64,000 nt of DNA from Leptospira ellinghausenii (lineage in GTDB: Bacteria; Spirochaetota; Leptospiria; Leptospirales; Leptospiraceae), in NCBI RefSeq assembly GCF_003114815.1, contig NZ_BFAZ01000009.1, positions 682,001 through 746,000 of the forward strand. Reading direction: 5' to 3'. The notes beneath the pieces were generated by a model. That model was not told the DNA's origin, ran no database searches, and saw only the letters and a list, made by a program, of their open reading frames with translations. Both the position numbers and the translations under genes were made by a program. Position 1 is the stretch's first letter; every line of letters starts with the position of its first letter. Below are positions 35,799 through 44,754 of this stretch, piece after piece.

Positions 35799-38546
35799 AT
35801 CAATTGATTTCGAGAATATTTTATAAATCGAATTGAGTAACTCAGATAGAATAATTGGTTTTTTTACACAATCATCCATTCCATTTTCGAGGTATTCTTG
35901 TATCTGAGAATCCATGTTATTGGCAGTTAATGCAATGATTGGTATACTTTGGTATTCGTCTTTACGATTCCTGATACGTTTGGTAGTTTCCAAACCATCT
36001 AATTCTGGCATCTGAATATCCATTAGTATCAAATCATATTTTTTACTCTCATTCACAAGAGAAGTATCTAAAAGTTGAATCGTTTCTATACCGTTTGAAG
36101 CAATCGTTACATGAACTTTTTCTTTCTCTAAAACCTTTCTAACAAATTTCTGATTTAGAAGATTATCTTCTGCAACAAGAACGTTTATGTTTTTTAAATT
36201 GAATGTCTCTGGTGATTCGATTCGAGGAATGAATTGCTTAGGAACAGATACTTGGTGGAATGGAATCGTAAACTTAAACGTAGATCCAATATTCAAAATA
36301 CTATCAACTTTGATTTCTCCGCCCATCAAATTAACTAACTGTTTTGAAATGTATAAACCTAAACCAGCACCTTCAAATCGTTTTGTTCTTGCATCTTCCA
36401 ATTGAACGAATCGATCAAATAATCTTTTTATATTCTCTTCCGAAATTCCTATTCCTGTATCGTGAACACAAAATTCGATAAACTTTCGGGTTGGATCTAA
36501 TTTTACTGCCAATGTTATGATTCCACTTGGAGTAAATTTTAGGGAATTACTAATCAAATTATTTAATACTTGTCTCAATCGATTTTCATCGACTAATATA
36601 TGCAAATTTGTATCTTCAATCGTGAAATCTAAATTAAATTTTAGATTTTTTTCAATCACATCTGATTGGAACAATAACTGGATGTCTCGACAAAGTTTAT
36701 ATACATTTGTTTCAGTAGGAATAATTTCTAATTTATGATTTTCTAACTTGGAAACATCCAATATATCATTGATGATTGTCAAAAGTGAAAGAACAGACTT
36801 TTTAGCGTTATCCAAATAATCCTTTTGTTCCAGATCTACATTGGTTTCTTCTAGTAAAGTTAACATTCCCAAAACACCATTCATTGGAGTGCGAATTTCA
36901 TGACTCATGTTTGCGAGAAACTCTGACTTTACACGGTTTGCTTTTTCCAATTCGAAAGTCCGTTTTTCCACAATTTCTTGGATGTTCTTTTCTTTGCCAA
37001 GAATGATGAGCATAAGTATTCCAAGGAGTCCCGTTAATAAGGAAGAGATTATGAGTATAAATCTAGAAGCGTTAGTTAAGTTTTTTTCAAAATATTCTTT
37101 TGTAGCAACAATTCGAAATGTCAGAAGATGACTTCCGATTTTCATACTATGACTGTGAGAAAAATCTGAGAATATTTTCTCCTGCGAAGCAATACAATTG
37201 TTATTATAAACTTCATTTTTATGTTCATCATCACTTTCTAATATTTGAACACAAAGATTATTCTGATCACTTCCAATTAAAGATTTTTTAATGATAGATT
37301 TAATTTTGATTACAGCGGTGGCGAAACCATATTCACCATCAATTCTTTTTAAAGGATAAAAAACTAAAAAACCAGTATTATCTATATTATCTTGAATTAA
37401 ATTAATTTTCCCAGTGATCTCTAAACTATTAGATTCCATTGCCTTTAATAAGGCTTTTTTTCGAATTGGATTTGAAAATACATCAAATCCTACTGCAGAA
37501 TTGTTTCCTAGGATAGGATAAATATAACGAATGAAAACATATTTTTCTTTATTGGGAGAAAGTTTGGATTCATTTCCTTCCTTAAAATTAATTCCTATCG
37601 AACCTGGATAATCAAACTTTAACTTTGATTCATATTCGATACGTTTTGCATTTGGTATTAAAACATTCCATGATAATGCAGAAACACTTTCTGTTTCATC
37701 CAATATTGATTTTGCATACGTATCAAAATCATTTTTACTCATGTTTTTTTGTAAGCCAATAAAAGATCCTAATGACTTAACCACTCTCAAATTTTCCAAT
37801 ATGCGGTTTTCTATTTCTGATGATATAATTTGTCCGTCAGACTTAATTCTGTATTGGATAAATTCTTTTTCCCAATCTCTTGTTACAAAAAAAATTGTAA
37901 GTGTGAGAATAAATGTACCCATTGTGGCAGAAGTAAATAGAACTAATCGCATTCCCGTTTCTTCTTTTTGTAACCATTTGTAGATCAAAATCAGAATGGG
38001 TGTAAAAATGATGATTCCAATAGAATCACCTAACCACCATGTAAACCATGTTTGGAATAAAAAATCTTTGTAAATGATACCAAAGGCAAATAATGAAATG
38101 CTACCAATAAGGGAAGATACAATGGCTGCAGATGGACCTGCTAAAACAAAAAAAGATAATAAATCCCTGACCGAAAAAATATTCAATTTTGAGTCAGAAT
38201 ATTTTTTAAGTAAATAGCCACCAAACAATGCTGAGACGGAGTTTCCAATCGAAATGAAGATATTTTGAGGATTGTTTGTGATTGTTTGTAACCAGCTAAG
38301 ATCTGGATTAGAAAAACGTGTATTAGTAAAATACGCTGCTAAAAAAAGAGCAACCCAAATTCGATTACCAAAAATTAAGATAAAACCAAGCGCAAATCCA
38401 GCTGGTGGCCAAACTGGAGTGCTGTATCCATCAATCGAAGATAAGTATAAACTAAGTTTTCCTGAAGCGAAATAAACTACAAAAACAAATAAAAATGCAC
38501 CTATTTTCCGAAAAAAATAACTCATCTTATCTTCTAAAGAGTGCAT
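35787..38546 (-). CDS. MASE1-CHASE hybrid histidine kinase with receiver domain
   Basis: 919 residues. Residues ~10-215 are a MASE1 membrane sensor with about eight helices (STPVWPPAGFALG, FTWWLGDSIGIIIFTP). Residues ~225-480 look like a periplasmic CHASE domain, closed by another membrane helix near 490-515. Then come HisKA with His549 in FLANMSHEIRTPMNG, an HATPase domain (LNNLISNSLKFTPSG; DTGIGISEENIKRLF; GAGLGLYISKQLV) and a C-terminal receiver (VLVAEDNLLNQ; LILMDIQMPELDG; KKPI). A hybrid kinase of this type passes phosphate on through a relay. No partner gene is adjacent. Confidence 0.9.
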   Translation of the reverse strand: MHSLEDKMSYFFRKIGAFLFVFVVYFASGKLSLYLSSIDGYSTPVWPPAGFALGFILIFGNRIWVALFLAAYFTNTRFSNPDLSWLQTITNNPQNIFISIGNSVSALFGGYLLKKYSDSKLNIFSVRDLLSFFVLAGPSAAIVSSLIGSISLFAFGIIYKDFLFQTWFTWWLGDSIGIIIFTPILILIYKWLQKEETGMRLVLFTSATMGTFILTLTIFFVTRDWEKEFIQYRIKSDGQIISSEIENRILENLRVVKSLGSFIGLQKNMSKNDFDTYAKSILDETESVSALSWNVLIPNAKRIEYESKLKFDYPGSIGINFKEGNESKLSPNKEKYVFIRYIYPILGNNSAVGFDVFSNPIRKKALLKAMESNSLEITGKINLIQDNIDNTGFLVFYPLKRIDGEYGFATAVIKIKSIIKKSLIGSDQNNLCVQILESDDEHKNEVYNNNCIASQEKIFSDFSHSHSMKIGSHLLTFRIVATKEYFEKNLTNASRFILIISSLLTGLLGILMLIILGKEKNIQEIVEKRTFELEKANRVKSEFLANMSHEIRTPMNGVLGMLTLLEETNVDLEQKDYLDNAKKSVLSLLTIINDILDVSKLENHKLEIIPTETNVYKLCRDIQLLFQSDVIEKNLKFNLDFTIEDTNLHILVDENRLRQVLNNLISNSLKFTPSGIITLAVKLDPTRKFIEFCVHDTGIGISEENIKRLFDRFVQLEDARTKRFEGAGLGLYISKQLVNLMGGEIKVDSILNIGSTFKFTIPFHQVSVPKQFIPRIESPETFNLKNINVLVAEDNLLNQKFVRKVLEKEKVHVTIASNGIETIQLLDTSLVNESKKYDLILMDIQMPELDGLETTKRIRNRKDEYQSIPIIALTANNMDSQIQEYLENGMDDCVKKPIILSELLNSIYKIFSKSIDSKL

Positions 38547-38701
38547 ACTCTTATTAAGACGAGTAAAAAATTAAGAATCTATACGAATTCAAAACATGAG
38601 AATAAATTTTTAATCAATTTTGGGTTTTTAGTGACATATCGAATTGAAAACTTAAGAAATTTCCGAATATCAGACACTTCTATCTTGAACAAGTATTCAT
38701 A

Positions 38702-39040
38702 TTTTTTCTAATATTTGCCTCCAATTTTTCTCTGCATTCCTTCATTGATGGAATAAAATCAAATAGCTCAATACTATCTGTTGAACAAATTTCGAAAATC
38801 TATTCGATTCAATTAAGAACTTTACAAAGATTATTTCGAGAAAATGTAAGTGTAAGTCCAAAATGGGTAAACCAACAGTTTAGAATGCAAGAAATAGCGG
38901 AACGGTTAGAAAAAGATAAGTCGATTCATTTCCCTGATTATGCAAATAAATTTGGATTTTTTGACCAAGCTCATTTCAATCGAGCGTTTAAAAATATGAT
39001 AAGACTGAGTCCTGAAAAATATCTAGAATCATTAATATGA
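38702..39040 (+). pseudogene. AraC-family regulator, C-terminal HTH fragment
   Basis: An open frame without a usable start ends at the TGA at 39038. It encodes most of an AraC-type double HTH: SIQLRTLQRLFRENVSVSPK, WVNQQFRMQEIAERLEK, FGFFDQAHFNRAFKNMI and LSPEKYLESLI. The N-terminal effector domain and the start of the first HTH are missing or unrecognisable. It is probably a truncated regulator gene. If expressed from a rare start it would be a bare DNA-binding domain. Confidence 0.7.
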
Positions 39041-39073
39041 ACTCTGTAGTAAATTTGAAATTCACTACAGAGT
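39041..39073. terminator. Hairpin terminator between AraC fragment and creD
   Basis: ACTCTGTAGT and ACTACAGAGT form a perfect 10-bp stem with a 13-base loop, directly after the AraC stop and just before the minus-strand creD stop. T-rich sequence follows on the plus strand. Confidence 0.6.
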
Positions 39074-39082
39074 GTATTTTAT

Positions 39083-40414
39083 CTATTTATTTTCTAAGTT
39101 CATACCGAATTGATACCAATTTACTTTTCTAGTAAAATGCATTACAAGCGCTAATATCATAAACAATGTAATTGAGCCAAGTAACAATGCCTGGTCTTCT
39201 GATGCCAATATGATATACAAAAAAGAATATAAAAAGAGATAATATATACCTGTCATAATCCCTTTTTTCTTATTCTTTAAAGCATGGATTGCATAATAAC
39301 CAATTAAGATAGTCACTGAGAGAGAAGAAATCATGTAAGCTACGAAGTATCCGATATGTTCCGATAAAGATAAATTGAGAACGTAAAAGATAACCATTGC
39401 ACATCCAATTAAAACATATTGAATTGGATGTAATAAGATACCACCGAACACTTCCATGAGAAAAAATACTGTGAAACTTGTGACTATAAAAAGTAAGCCA
39501 TATTTTACTGATCTTTCTAATTTTAAATAGTGATCTACAGGTATCAATAAACTAACTCCAAATGCAGAGTTATGAATTGAGTTAAGGATCGAATCATCTA
39601 AGGAATGAATCACTTGCGGAAACGAACGAGAAAAATAAGAAGTTTCCCAAAGAGAACGAAAACCACCATCAAAAATCTCTCGATCAACTGGCAAAATATT
39701 TCCATTGAAAGAAGGATCTCTCCAATTAGATTCCATCATCATTTTTGTTTTTTTTCCAATCGGAATGATTGAGAATGTATCAGATCCTTTTAAAGAAACA
39801 TCCATATTAAAAACGGAATTCCCTTCATTCTCCTCCAATGGAATGGGAAGGCTCATTCCCGAAGGAAAAAAGTTTGATTTTGTACCTGGTGTAAATGTTT
39901 TTTCTTTGCCATTCCAAGTTAGTTTCATATCACCACCTAATCCTTTTAAGTCGGTTACTGAAACAATGATTCTTGCATCATCCCAATAAATATATGTTGT
40001 ATCTAAAGGAAAATCTGTTGATTTAACTGGCGAAAACTTTCCTTTAACATTGATTTTACTTGTATAAAGTGGAATATGATAAATCCCTCTTTGTCTTTCT
40101 TCGGTTACCATCCCCACCTGGTATCCAAGATCTTCCGGTAGAAAATATGCATACTCTGTGATATAATCCCACTTTTCTTTGGATTGTGCGTTCCCTGACT
40201 TTGGAATTCGTATGTTATACGGAATGATTAAAATTGGTCCAAGGAATGTTTGGTTTTGACTCCACTTCTCTCCTACTTCAGTAACTGCATCTAATCTGGA
40301 TTGATTTCTTTCTTCGATTAAGGAACCGACCATAGAAAGGGGAATGATAAAAAATATGATCATCACTCCGAGGATCATAAGACGTAAATTGATAGACGAA
40401 ATTAGTTTGCTCAT
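39083..40414 (-). CDS. creD: CreD inner-membrane protein
   Basis: 443 residues. The N-terminal helix is followed by VGSLIEERNQSRLDAVTEV and the large periplasmic domain with GPILIIPYNI, both typical of CreD (CET family). About six membrane helices fill residues 290-440 (YVLIGCAMVIFYVLNLSLSEHIGF-like segment). CreD is an envelope protein under CreBC control; its molecular function is unclear. It lies 75 bases downstream of creC in a creB-creC-creD unit. Confidence 0.9.
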   Translation of the reverse strand: MSKLISSINLRLMILGVMIIFFIIPLSMVGSLIEERNQSRLDAVTEVGEKWSQNQTFLGPILIIPYNIRIPKSGNAQSKEKWDYITEYAYFLPEDLGYQVGMVTEERQRGIYHIPLYTSKINVKGKFSPVKSTDFPLDTTYIYWDDARIIVSVTDLKGLGGDMKLTWNGKEKTFTPGTKSNFFPSGMSLPIPLEENEGNSVFNMDVSLKGSDTFSIIPIGKKTKMMMESNWRDPSFNGNILPVDREIFDGGFRSLWETSYFSRSFPQVIHSLDDSILNSIHNSAFGVSLLIPVDHYLKLERSVKYGLLFIVTSFTVFFLMEVFGGILLHPIQYVLIGCAMVIFYVLNLSLSEHIGYFVAYMISSLSVTILIGYYAIHALKNKKKGIMTGIYYLFLYSFLYIILASEDQALLLGSITLFMILALVMHFTRKVNWYQFGMNLENK

Positions 40415-40489
40415 ACAAAACTCCTACAGATTTACTGTAAATGAAATTGGTGAGCCAATTATGATGACAATGTGAGGATTGTGTGAGGA

Positions 40490-41929
40490 CTACATTTTTT
40501 GGAACAAAATGCTCACTTTTACTCCCTTGGGAGTTCTATTTTGTATCTTCAGTTCTGCTTTATGAAAATCTAAAATTTCTTTTACAATGCTTAACCCAAG
40601 GCCAGAACTTTTTCTCAATCCGATTGGCCTAGGTAAGGAAAAAAATTTATCTGTGACTTTCGTTAATGCATATTCAGGAATCAATTGCCCTTGGTCAGAG
40701 ATGATTAATTTAGTTTGAAAATGAGAAATAGATTCTAATTCTATCGAAATCAAATCGTCGGGATTTGCAAATTCAATTGAGTTTCGAATAATGTTTTCAA
40801 TGGCCATTCTTAGGTAGTTTTGATTTCCTTTAATCAAAACCGAACCTTCTGGAAAGATTTTTTTCACTGATATAGATTTTCTTTCCAATTCAATTTCAAA
40901 TCGAAACAAGATTTCATTTAAAAACGAAATCAAATCGATAGTATCATTTAATTCGATTGAATTTTTACCTTCCAAAGAAGATAATTCTAATAATTGATCG
41001 ATAAGATTTTGAATCCGTTTTGCCTCTGATTCAATTGTTTTTGTGAGTCGTCCCACCTCATTTGGATGTGAGTGTATTAATTCTACTGCTGCAAGTATAG
41101 AAGACAAAGGACTTTTCACTTCATGTGTTAATGTTTGCACATATGATTCTACATATTTTTTTCCTTCCAACTCGACTACTAGTTGGTCAACTTCCTTACC
41201 CAATTCGTTTAATTCTTTCATTCCTAATTTTGGAAAGGGTTTTTTCTCCTTATTTCGTAAGGCCGTAACATATTGAGACAAACGTAAAATGGGTCGAAAA
41301 CTGATATAGGCAAGCAAACTAAAAACAATCGCAATGGATGAGGCCACTATTAAGGAGATTCGCCAAAATTTATGTTTTGCTTCTTCGATGAATGGAATGA
41401 CACCGATTTTCGGTTTGATGACCGTTAAAACACCAATAATCTGATTTTGAAACCTAATTGGAGAGGCAATGAACAACGCTCCTTCTTTTTCAGTTTCGAT
41501 CATTTTACTGGATCTAACTCCATATTTTCCCTTTAAAGTTAAGTAAACATCATTGTATTTGGAATAATCAAGGCCCTCACGATAACTTTCAGAATCAAAA
41601 ATTACGATTCCTTTTGCATCAGTTATGTATATTTGAAGATCTGCATTTGTTTTTAATAATGAATAAATTTTTGCTTCAAAATTACGATTACGCACATTTT
41701 GAAATGGTTTTCTAAATAATGATTCAGCTAAAGAATTAAGATGGAACCGTTCATTCGGATTTGAATTGATTCGCTCTTCAACAATTGCAGAAAGGACATG
41801 AGTTGTGTCGTTTAATGATTCCTCGATTGTTTCCATATAACGAGGACGAATTGATTCTTCGGTTTTATCGATTAAATAATAAAAACCAATAGATAGGATA
41901 AAAAAAAACTGATGATAATTCGTAACCAA
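40490..41929 (-). CDS. creC: CreC sensor histidine kinase, apparent frameshift near the N-terminus
   Basis: The coding part gives a CreC-like kinase: a periplasmic Cache-like sensor region with IYITDAKGIVIFDS, a second membrane helix near 190-210, HAMP, His in YVQTLTHEVKSPLSS, and ATPase motifs (NIIRNSIEFA; SSGLGLSIVKEI). The open frame begins at a TTG (41929) without a ribosome-binding site. An ATG at 41937, overlapping the creB stop as ATGA, starts MNLWLRIIIS, a better CreC N-terminus, but is one base out of frame. The two join if the T9 run (41900-41908) were T10. Confidence 0.75.
   Translation of the reverse strand: MVTNYHQFFFILSIGFYYLIDKTEESIRPRYMETIEESLNDTTHVLSAIVEERINSNPNERFHLNSLAESLFRKPFQNVRNRNFEAKIYSLLKTNADLQIYITDAKGIVIFDSESYREGLDYSKYNDVYLTLKGKYGVRSSKMIETEKEGALFIASPIRFQNQIIGVLTVIKPKIGVIPFIEEAKHKFWRISLIVASSIAIVFSLLAYISFRPILRLSQYVTALRNKEKKPFPKLGMKELNELGKEVDQLVVELEGKKYVESYVQTLTHEVKSPLSSILAAVELIHSHPNEVGRLTKTIESEAKRIQNLIDQLLELSSLEGKNSIELNDTIDLISFLNEILFRFEIELERKSISVKKIFPEGSVLIKGNQNYLRMAIENIIRNSIEFANPDDLISIELESISHFQTKLIISDQGQLIPEYALTKVTDKFFSLPRPIGLRKSSGLGLSIVKEILDFHKAELKIQNRTPKGVKVSILFQKM
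41900..41908 (-). other. Nine-base poly-T tract at the creC frameshift site
   Basis: Nine A on the plus strand (nine T in the creC sense). A tenth base restores a continuous reading frame from the coupled ATG at 41937 into the kinase, so the tract is the probable site of phase variation, slippage or a sequence error. Confidence 0.65.
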
Positions 41930-41933
41930 AGAT

Positions 41934-42611
41934 TCATATGATTTCCTTTAATCCGTATCCTTGACCTCTTCTCGTTTCTATTGGATCAAAATTGGGATCT
42001 AATTCTTTAAATCTAGCTCTAATATTTTTAATCACAGTATCCACTGCACGATCAAAACTATCTTCAGGTTCAGTCCAAACATTGTCCATAATTTCTTCTC
42101 TAGTAAAGATCCGTCCAGGCCACTTAAAAAACAATTCCATCGTTTTGTATTCGTAAGGTGATAAATTCAGTGAATTTCCATTGAAATAAACTAGTTTTTT
42201 ATCCAGTGAAATTCTAATTTTCTGATTGGATATTGGTTCACTAGAGACTGGATTTTGTGTTCGCCTAAGAATGGCTCTTATCCTTGCCAATAATTCTCTG
42301 GGACTAAATGGTTTGACTATATAATCATCAGCTCCAATTTCCAATCCAAGTACTTTATCGATTTCGGAATTTCGTGCTGTTAAAAATATCACAGGGATTT
42401 GGTGTTGTTGACGGATCTGCTTTAAAATATCAAATCCATTTTGGTCTGGAAGACCAATGTCCAAAAGGATTAGCGATATACAATCATCTAACATTTGTAA
42501 TCCTTCGGCTCCAGTAAATGCAATTTTTAGCAAAAAACCATCCGCTTCTAATGCAATTTGAATACTTTCTTGAATTCCAGGTTCATCTTCTATAAGGAGT
42601 ATTTGAATCAT
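41934..42611 (-). CDS. creB: CreB response regulator (OmpR/PhoB type)
   Basis: The start is the ATG at 42611 (MIQILLIEDEPG); the frame runs back to 42788 but those codons overlap the divergent gene. The 225-residue protein has a receiver domain (acidic residues in LIEDEPG, phosphoacceptor in LILLDIGLPDQNG, Lys in ADDYIVKPFS) and an OmpR-type winged helix (LSPYEYKTMELFF, TREEIMDNVW, RRGQGYGL). It is the first gene of the creBCD unit. Confidence 0.85.
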   Translation of the reverse strand: MIQILLIEDEPGIQESIQIALEADGFLLKIAFTGAEGLQMLDDCISLILLDIGLPDQNGFDILKQIRQQHQIPVIFLTARNSEIDKVLGLEIGADDYIVKPFSPRELLARIRAILRRTQNPVSSEPISNQKIRISLDKKLVYFNGNSLNLSPYEYKTMELFFKWPGRIFTREEIMDNVWTEPEDSFDRAVDTVIKNIRARFKELDPNFDPIETRRGQGYGLKEII

Positions 42612-42705
42612 CCGATTGCTATTTTGAATCCTTTTCGTCTGGTTGGAAAGTAAATTCAGTGAATTAAAGTTGATAAGAAAAGCAATCAAAATTAGACGTA
42701 ACCAT

Positions 42706-43203
42706 ATGAAGTCAAATAGACCAACCTTACATTTTCTATGTGGCAAAATGGCATCTGGTAAAACAACCTTATCAAAAAAAATTGCCAAAGAAGAAAATGC
42801 ACTACTTTTCAGCGAAGATATATGGTTACAGCGACTCTACCCAGAAGAAATCAAAAACTTTGAGGACTACAAAAAATACAGTGCACGACTCAAAACAATT
42901 TTAAGTGATCATATTAAAGAAGTTTTACAAAACGGGAATTCGGTTGTATTGGATTTTCCAGCCAATATTCCTAAGACAAGAATTTGGATTCGGGGTTTAT
43001 TCGAAAGCGCTGACGCCAATCACTTGTTACATTTAATAGAATTAACTGACGAAGAGTGTCTACAGCAACTTCACAAAAGAAATATAGAGAGACCTGAGGG
43101 TTCTGTTCCGATGACAGAAGAAGAATTTCATATGATCACATCCTATTACACTCCCCCAACTCAGGAAGAAGGTTTCCAAATCAAAGTGCATTCAAAGAAT
43201 TAA
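42706..43203 (+). CDS. P-loop kinase (AAA_33 / zeta-toxin-like fold)
   Basis: The ATG at 42706 gives 165 residues, starting just before the first strand. Walker A is GKMASGKTT (13-21), followed by FSEDIWLQRLYPEEI, VVLDFPANIPKTR as the Walker B-like strand, and a lid HKRNIERPEG. Such proteins phosphorylate small molecules or antibiotics, or are zeta-like toxins. No antitoxin gene is adjacent, so a housekeeping or resistance kinase is more likely. It is transcribed divergently from creB. Confidence 0.75.
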   Translation: MKSNRPTLHFLCGKMASGKTTLSKKIAKEENALLFSEDIWLQRLYPEEIKNFEDYKKYSARLKTILSDHIKEVLQNGNSVVLDFPANIPKTRIWIRGLFESADANHLLHLIELTDEECLQQLHKRNIERPEGSVPMTEEEFHMITSYYTPPTQEEGFQIKVHSKN

Positions 43204-43313
43204 TTCCAAATTGAATTAATTCGAAAAATTAACTTTTAATTGAATTCTGATTTCTTATTCTATTTCCAAATTCTAGATTGACTTATTCAAAAATATCTCA
43301 TAATCAATTCTTT

Positions 43314-43745
43314 ATGAAAAAAATTACTCTGATAACGTTGCTGTTCTTTTTGCCATGTTTCGTCTCTGCCAATGCAGAGGAAAAATCAATGGAAATGTGC
43401 AATTGTCTTAAAAAGGCAAATTCGTCTTCTAATGAAGCTGATAAAAAAGCTTGTTTGGAATTGCGAGAAAAACATGTTAAGGCCCTAAAAAAAGGGTCCA
43501 AACAACATGAAGGGTATTTAAATTCCCTAAATTCATGTGAACAAGAATTAGCTGGTCTTCCGCAGACAAACCCAAATTTGTCTACAGAAGAAAAAACTAA
43601 AATCGTATGTGATTGTTTGAAAAATGCCACCAAACAAAATCGAATGGGTTGTTTTAAATTACAGAGTGATTATGCAAAAACCATCTCTGATTTAGAAGAA
43701 AAAAAAGCATTTAACATCAATTCACAAACTTGTGGAACTGAATGA
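43314..43745 (+). CDS. Small secreted protein with duplicated CxC motif
   Basis: 143 residues from the ATG at 43314. The signal peptide is ITLITLLFFLPCFVSA. The mature part contains two copies of a ~40-residue unit, MCNCLKKAN...KKACLELREKH and VCDCLKNATK...MGCFKLQSDY, each ending in a further Cys (NSCEQ; SQTCG). The eight cysteines suggest four disulfides or a metal site. No family recognised. It is convergent with the DUF4349 gene. Confidence 0.7.
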   Translation: MKKITLITLLFFLPCFVSANAEEKSMEMCNCLKKANSSSNEADKKACLELREKHVKALKKGSKQHEGYLNSLNSCEQELAGLPQTNPNLSTEEKTKIVCDCLKNATKQNRMGCFKLQSDYAKTISDLEEKKAFNINSQTCGTE

Positions 43746-43754
43746 AATGGTTGG

Positions 43755-44630
43755 TTAATACTTTTTTCTCATCCAATTTAGTACTTTCCTAATTGGAAAG
43801 TACAATAATCCTATCAATACAAAAACAGGGGTCATCCAAACCAAAACATATGTGAGTTCTAAAAACAAATTGAAAATCCCTACAAATGCATTTTGGTATC
43901 GGGGTACGATGATTTTGTCAGCAGGTGTAGGAATGCTAAAGCTGACATTTAATGTAGCCCATTTTACTTTATCATTGATTTTCCATACTTGAAGTTCTGT
44001 TTGGTCGATCTCATTTTCACTATCTGTAATAGCTCCTTCAATTGCAGACCAATTCCTTGAGTTACCTGTTGTTTGGTGATTGGCAGATACCCTTCTTTGG
44101 TAACGAATTTTTTCTCTGTTGGTTTTAATTTTCTCCCAAACCATTCCTTCTGTGTGATCAATCGTACTTATATTTTCACTTATTAATGTCCCATACGTAT
44201 CCAATTCCAATAATGCTTCGTATAGTTTGTCAGAACGAATGTGCATTTTCACATTCATATAGGGTGATTCCGAATTCATTGCTGAACTATTTTCAATAAA
44301 TCCATACTTACTCACAAAAACCAAAAAATCCTTTCTGGTTTTGATTAAATCCGATGTTTGGTAACTTAAATCCACTTGGAATTCCAATAAACGATCTTGG
44401 TTATTTTGAATCGGAAGGAAAACAGGCCCAATGGTCGTTTCCTTCATCTGTGGAATGGAATCGGGACTTTCTTCCAATGAAGGAGAACTCGGTGTTACTT
44501 TTTTTTCAGCAGAGACACTTGCAATTTTTCTCTCTTCCGAAGCCACGGACATACTTTCCTCTTGTGCATTTCCACAACTCCAAAAGAGAAATAAAATAAG
44601 AAGGTAAATTGGTAATTTTATTTTTTTCAC
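43755..44630 (-). CDS. DUF4349-like lipoprotein
   Basis: 291 residues. The signal peptide ends ILFLFWSC, a lipobox. A low-complexity Ser/Glu linker (~25-65) precedes the DUF4349 domain: ISYQTSDL-type first strand, YGFIENSSAMN, MHIRSDKLYEALLELDTYGTL, then a coiled region and WATLNVSFSIPTP. A membrane helix with a short basic tail ends the protein (YVLVWMTPVFVLIGLLYF). The combination of a lipid anchor and a C-terminal helix is usual in the family. Function unknown. Confidence 0.85.
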   Translation of the reverse strand: MKKIKLPIYLLILFLFWSCGNAQEESMSVASEERKIASVSAEKKVTPSSPSLEESPDSIPQMKETTIGPVFLPIQNNQDRLLEFQVDLSYQTSDLIKTRKDFLVFVSKYGFIENSSAMNSESPYMNVKMHIRSDKLYEALLELDTYGTLISENISTIDHTEGMVWEKIKTNREKIRYQRRVSANHQTTGNSRNWSAIEGAITDSENEIDQTELQVWKINDKVKWATLNVSFSIPTPADKIIVPRYQNAFVGIFNLFLELTYVLVWMTPVFVLIGLLYFPIRKVLNWMRKKY

Positions 44631-44754
44631 AACAAATCCTAATCAAAACAATCTAATTATCATTAACAAATAATAAGAAATTTATTCTCAACAAGAATGG
44701 AATGATCATCTTAGGAAACAAATGTTGTTCCAATCGATTTCGGTACCGTATATC

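Noticed and set aside
42706..43203. Toxin-antitoxin system with a zeta-like toxin
   Set aside because: No antitoxin gene on either side; the kinase stands alone.
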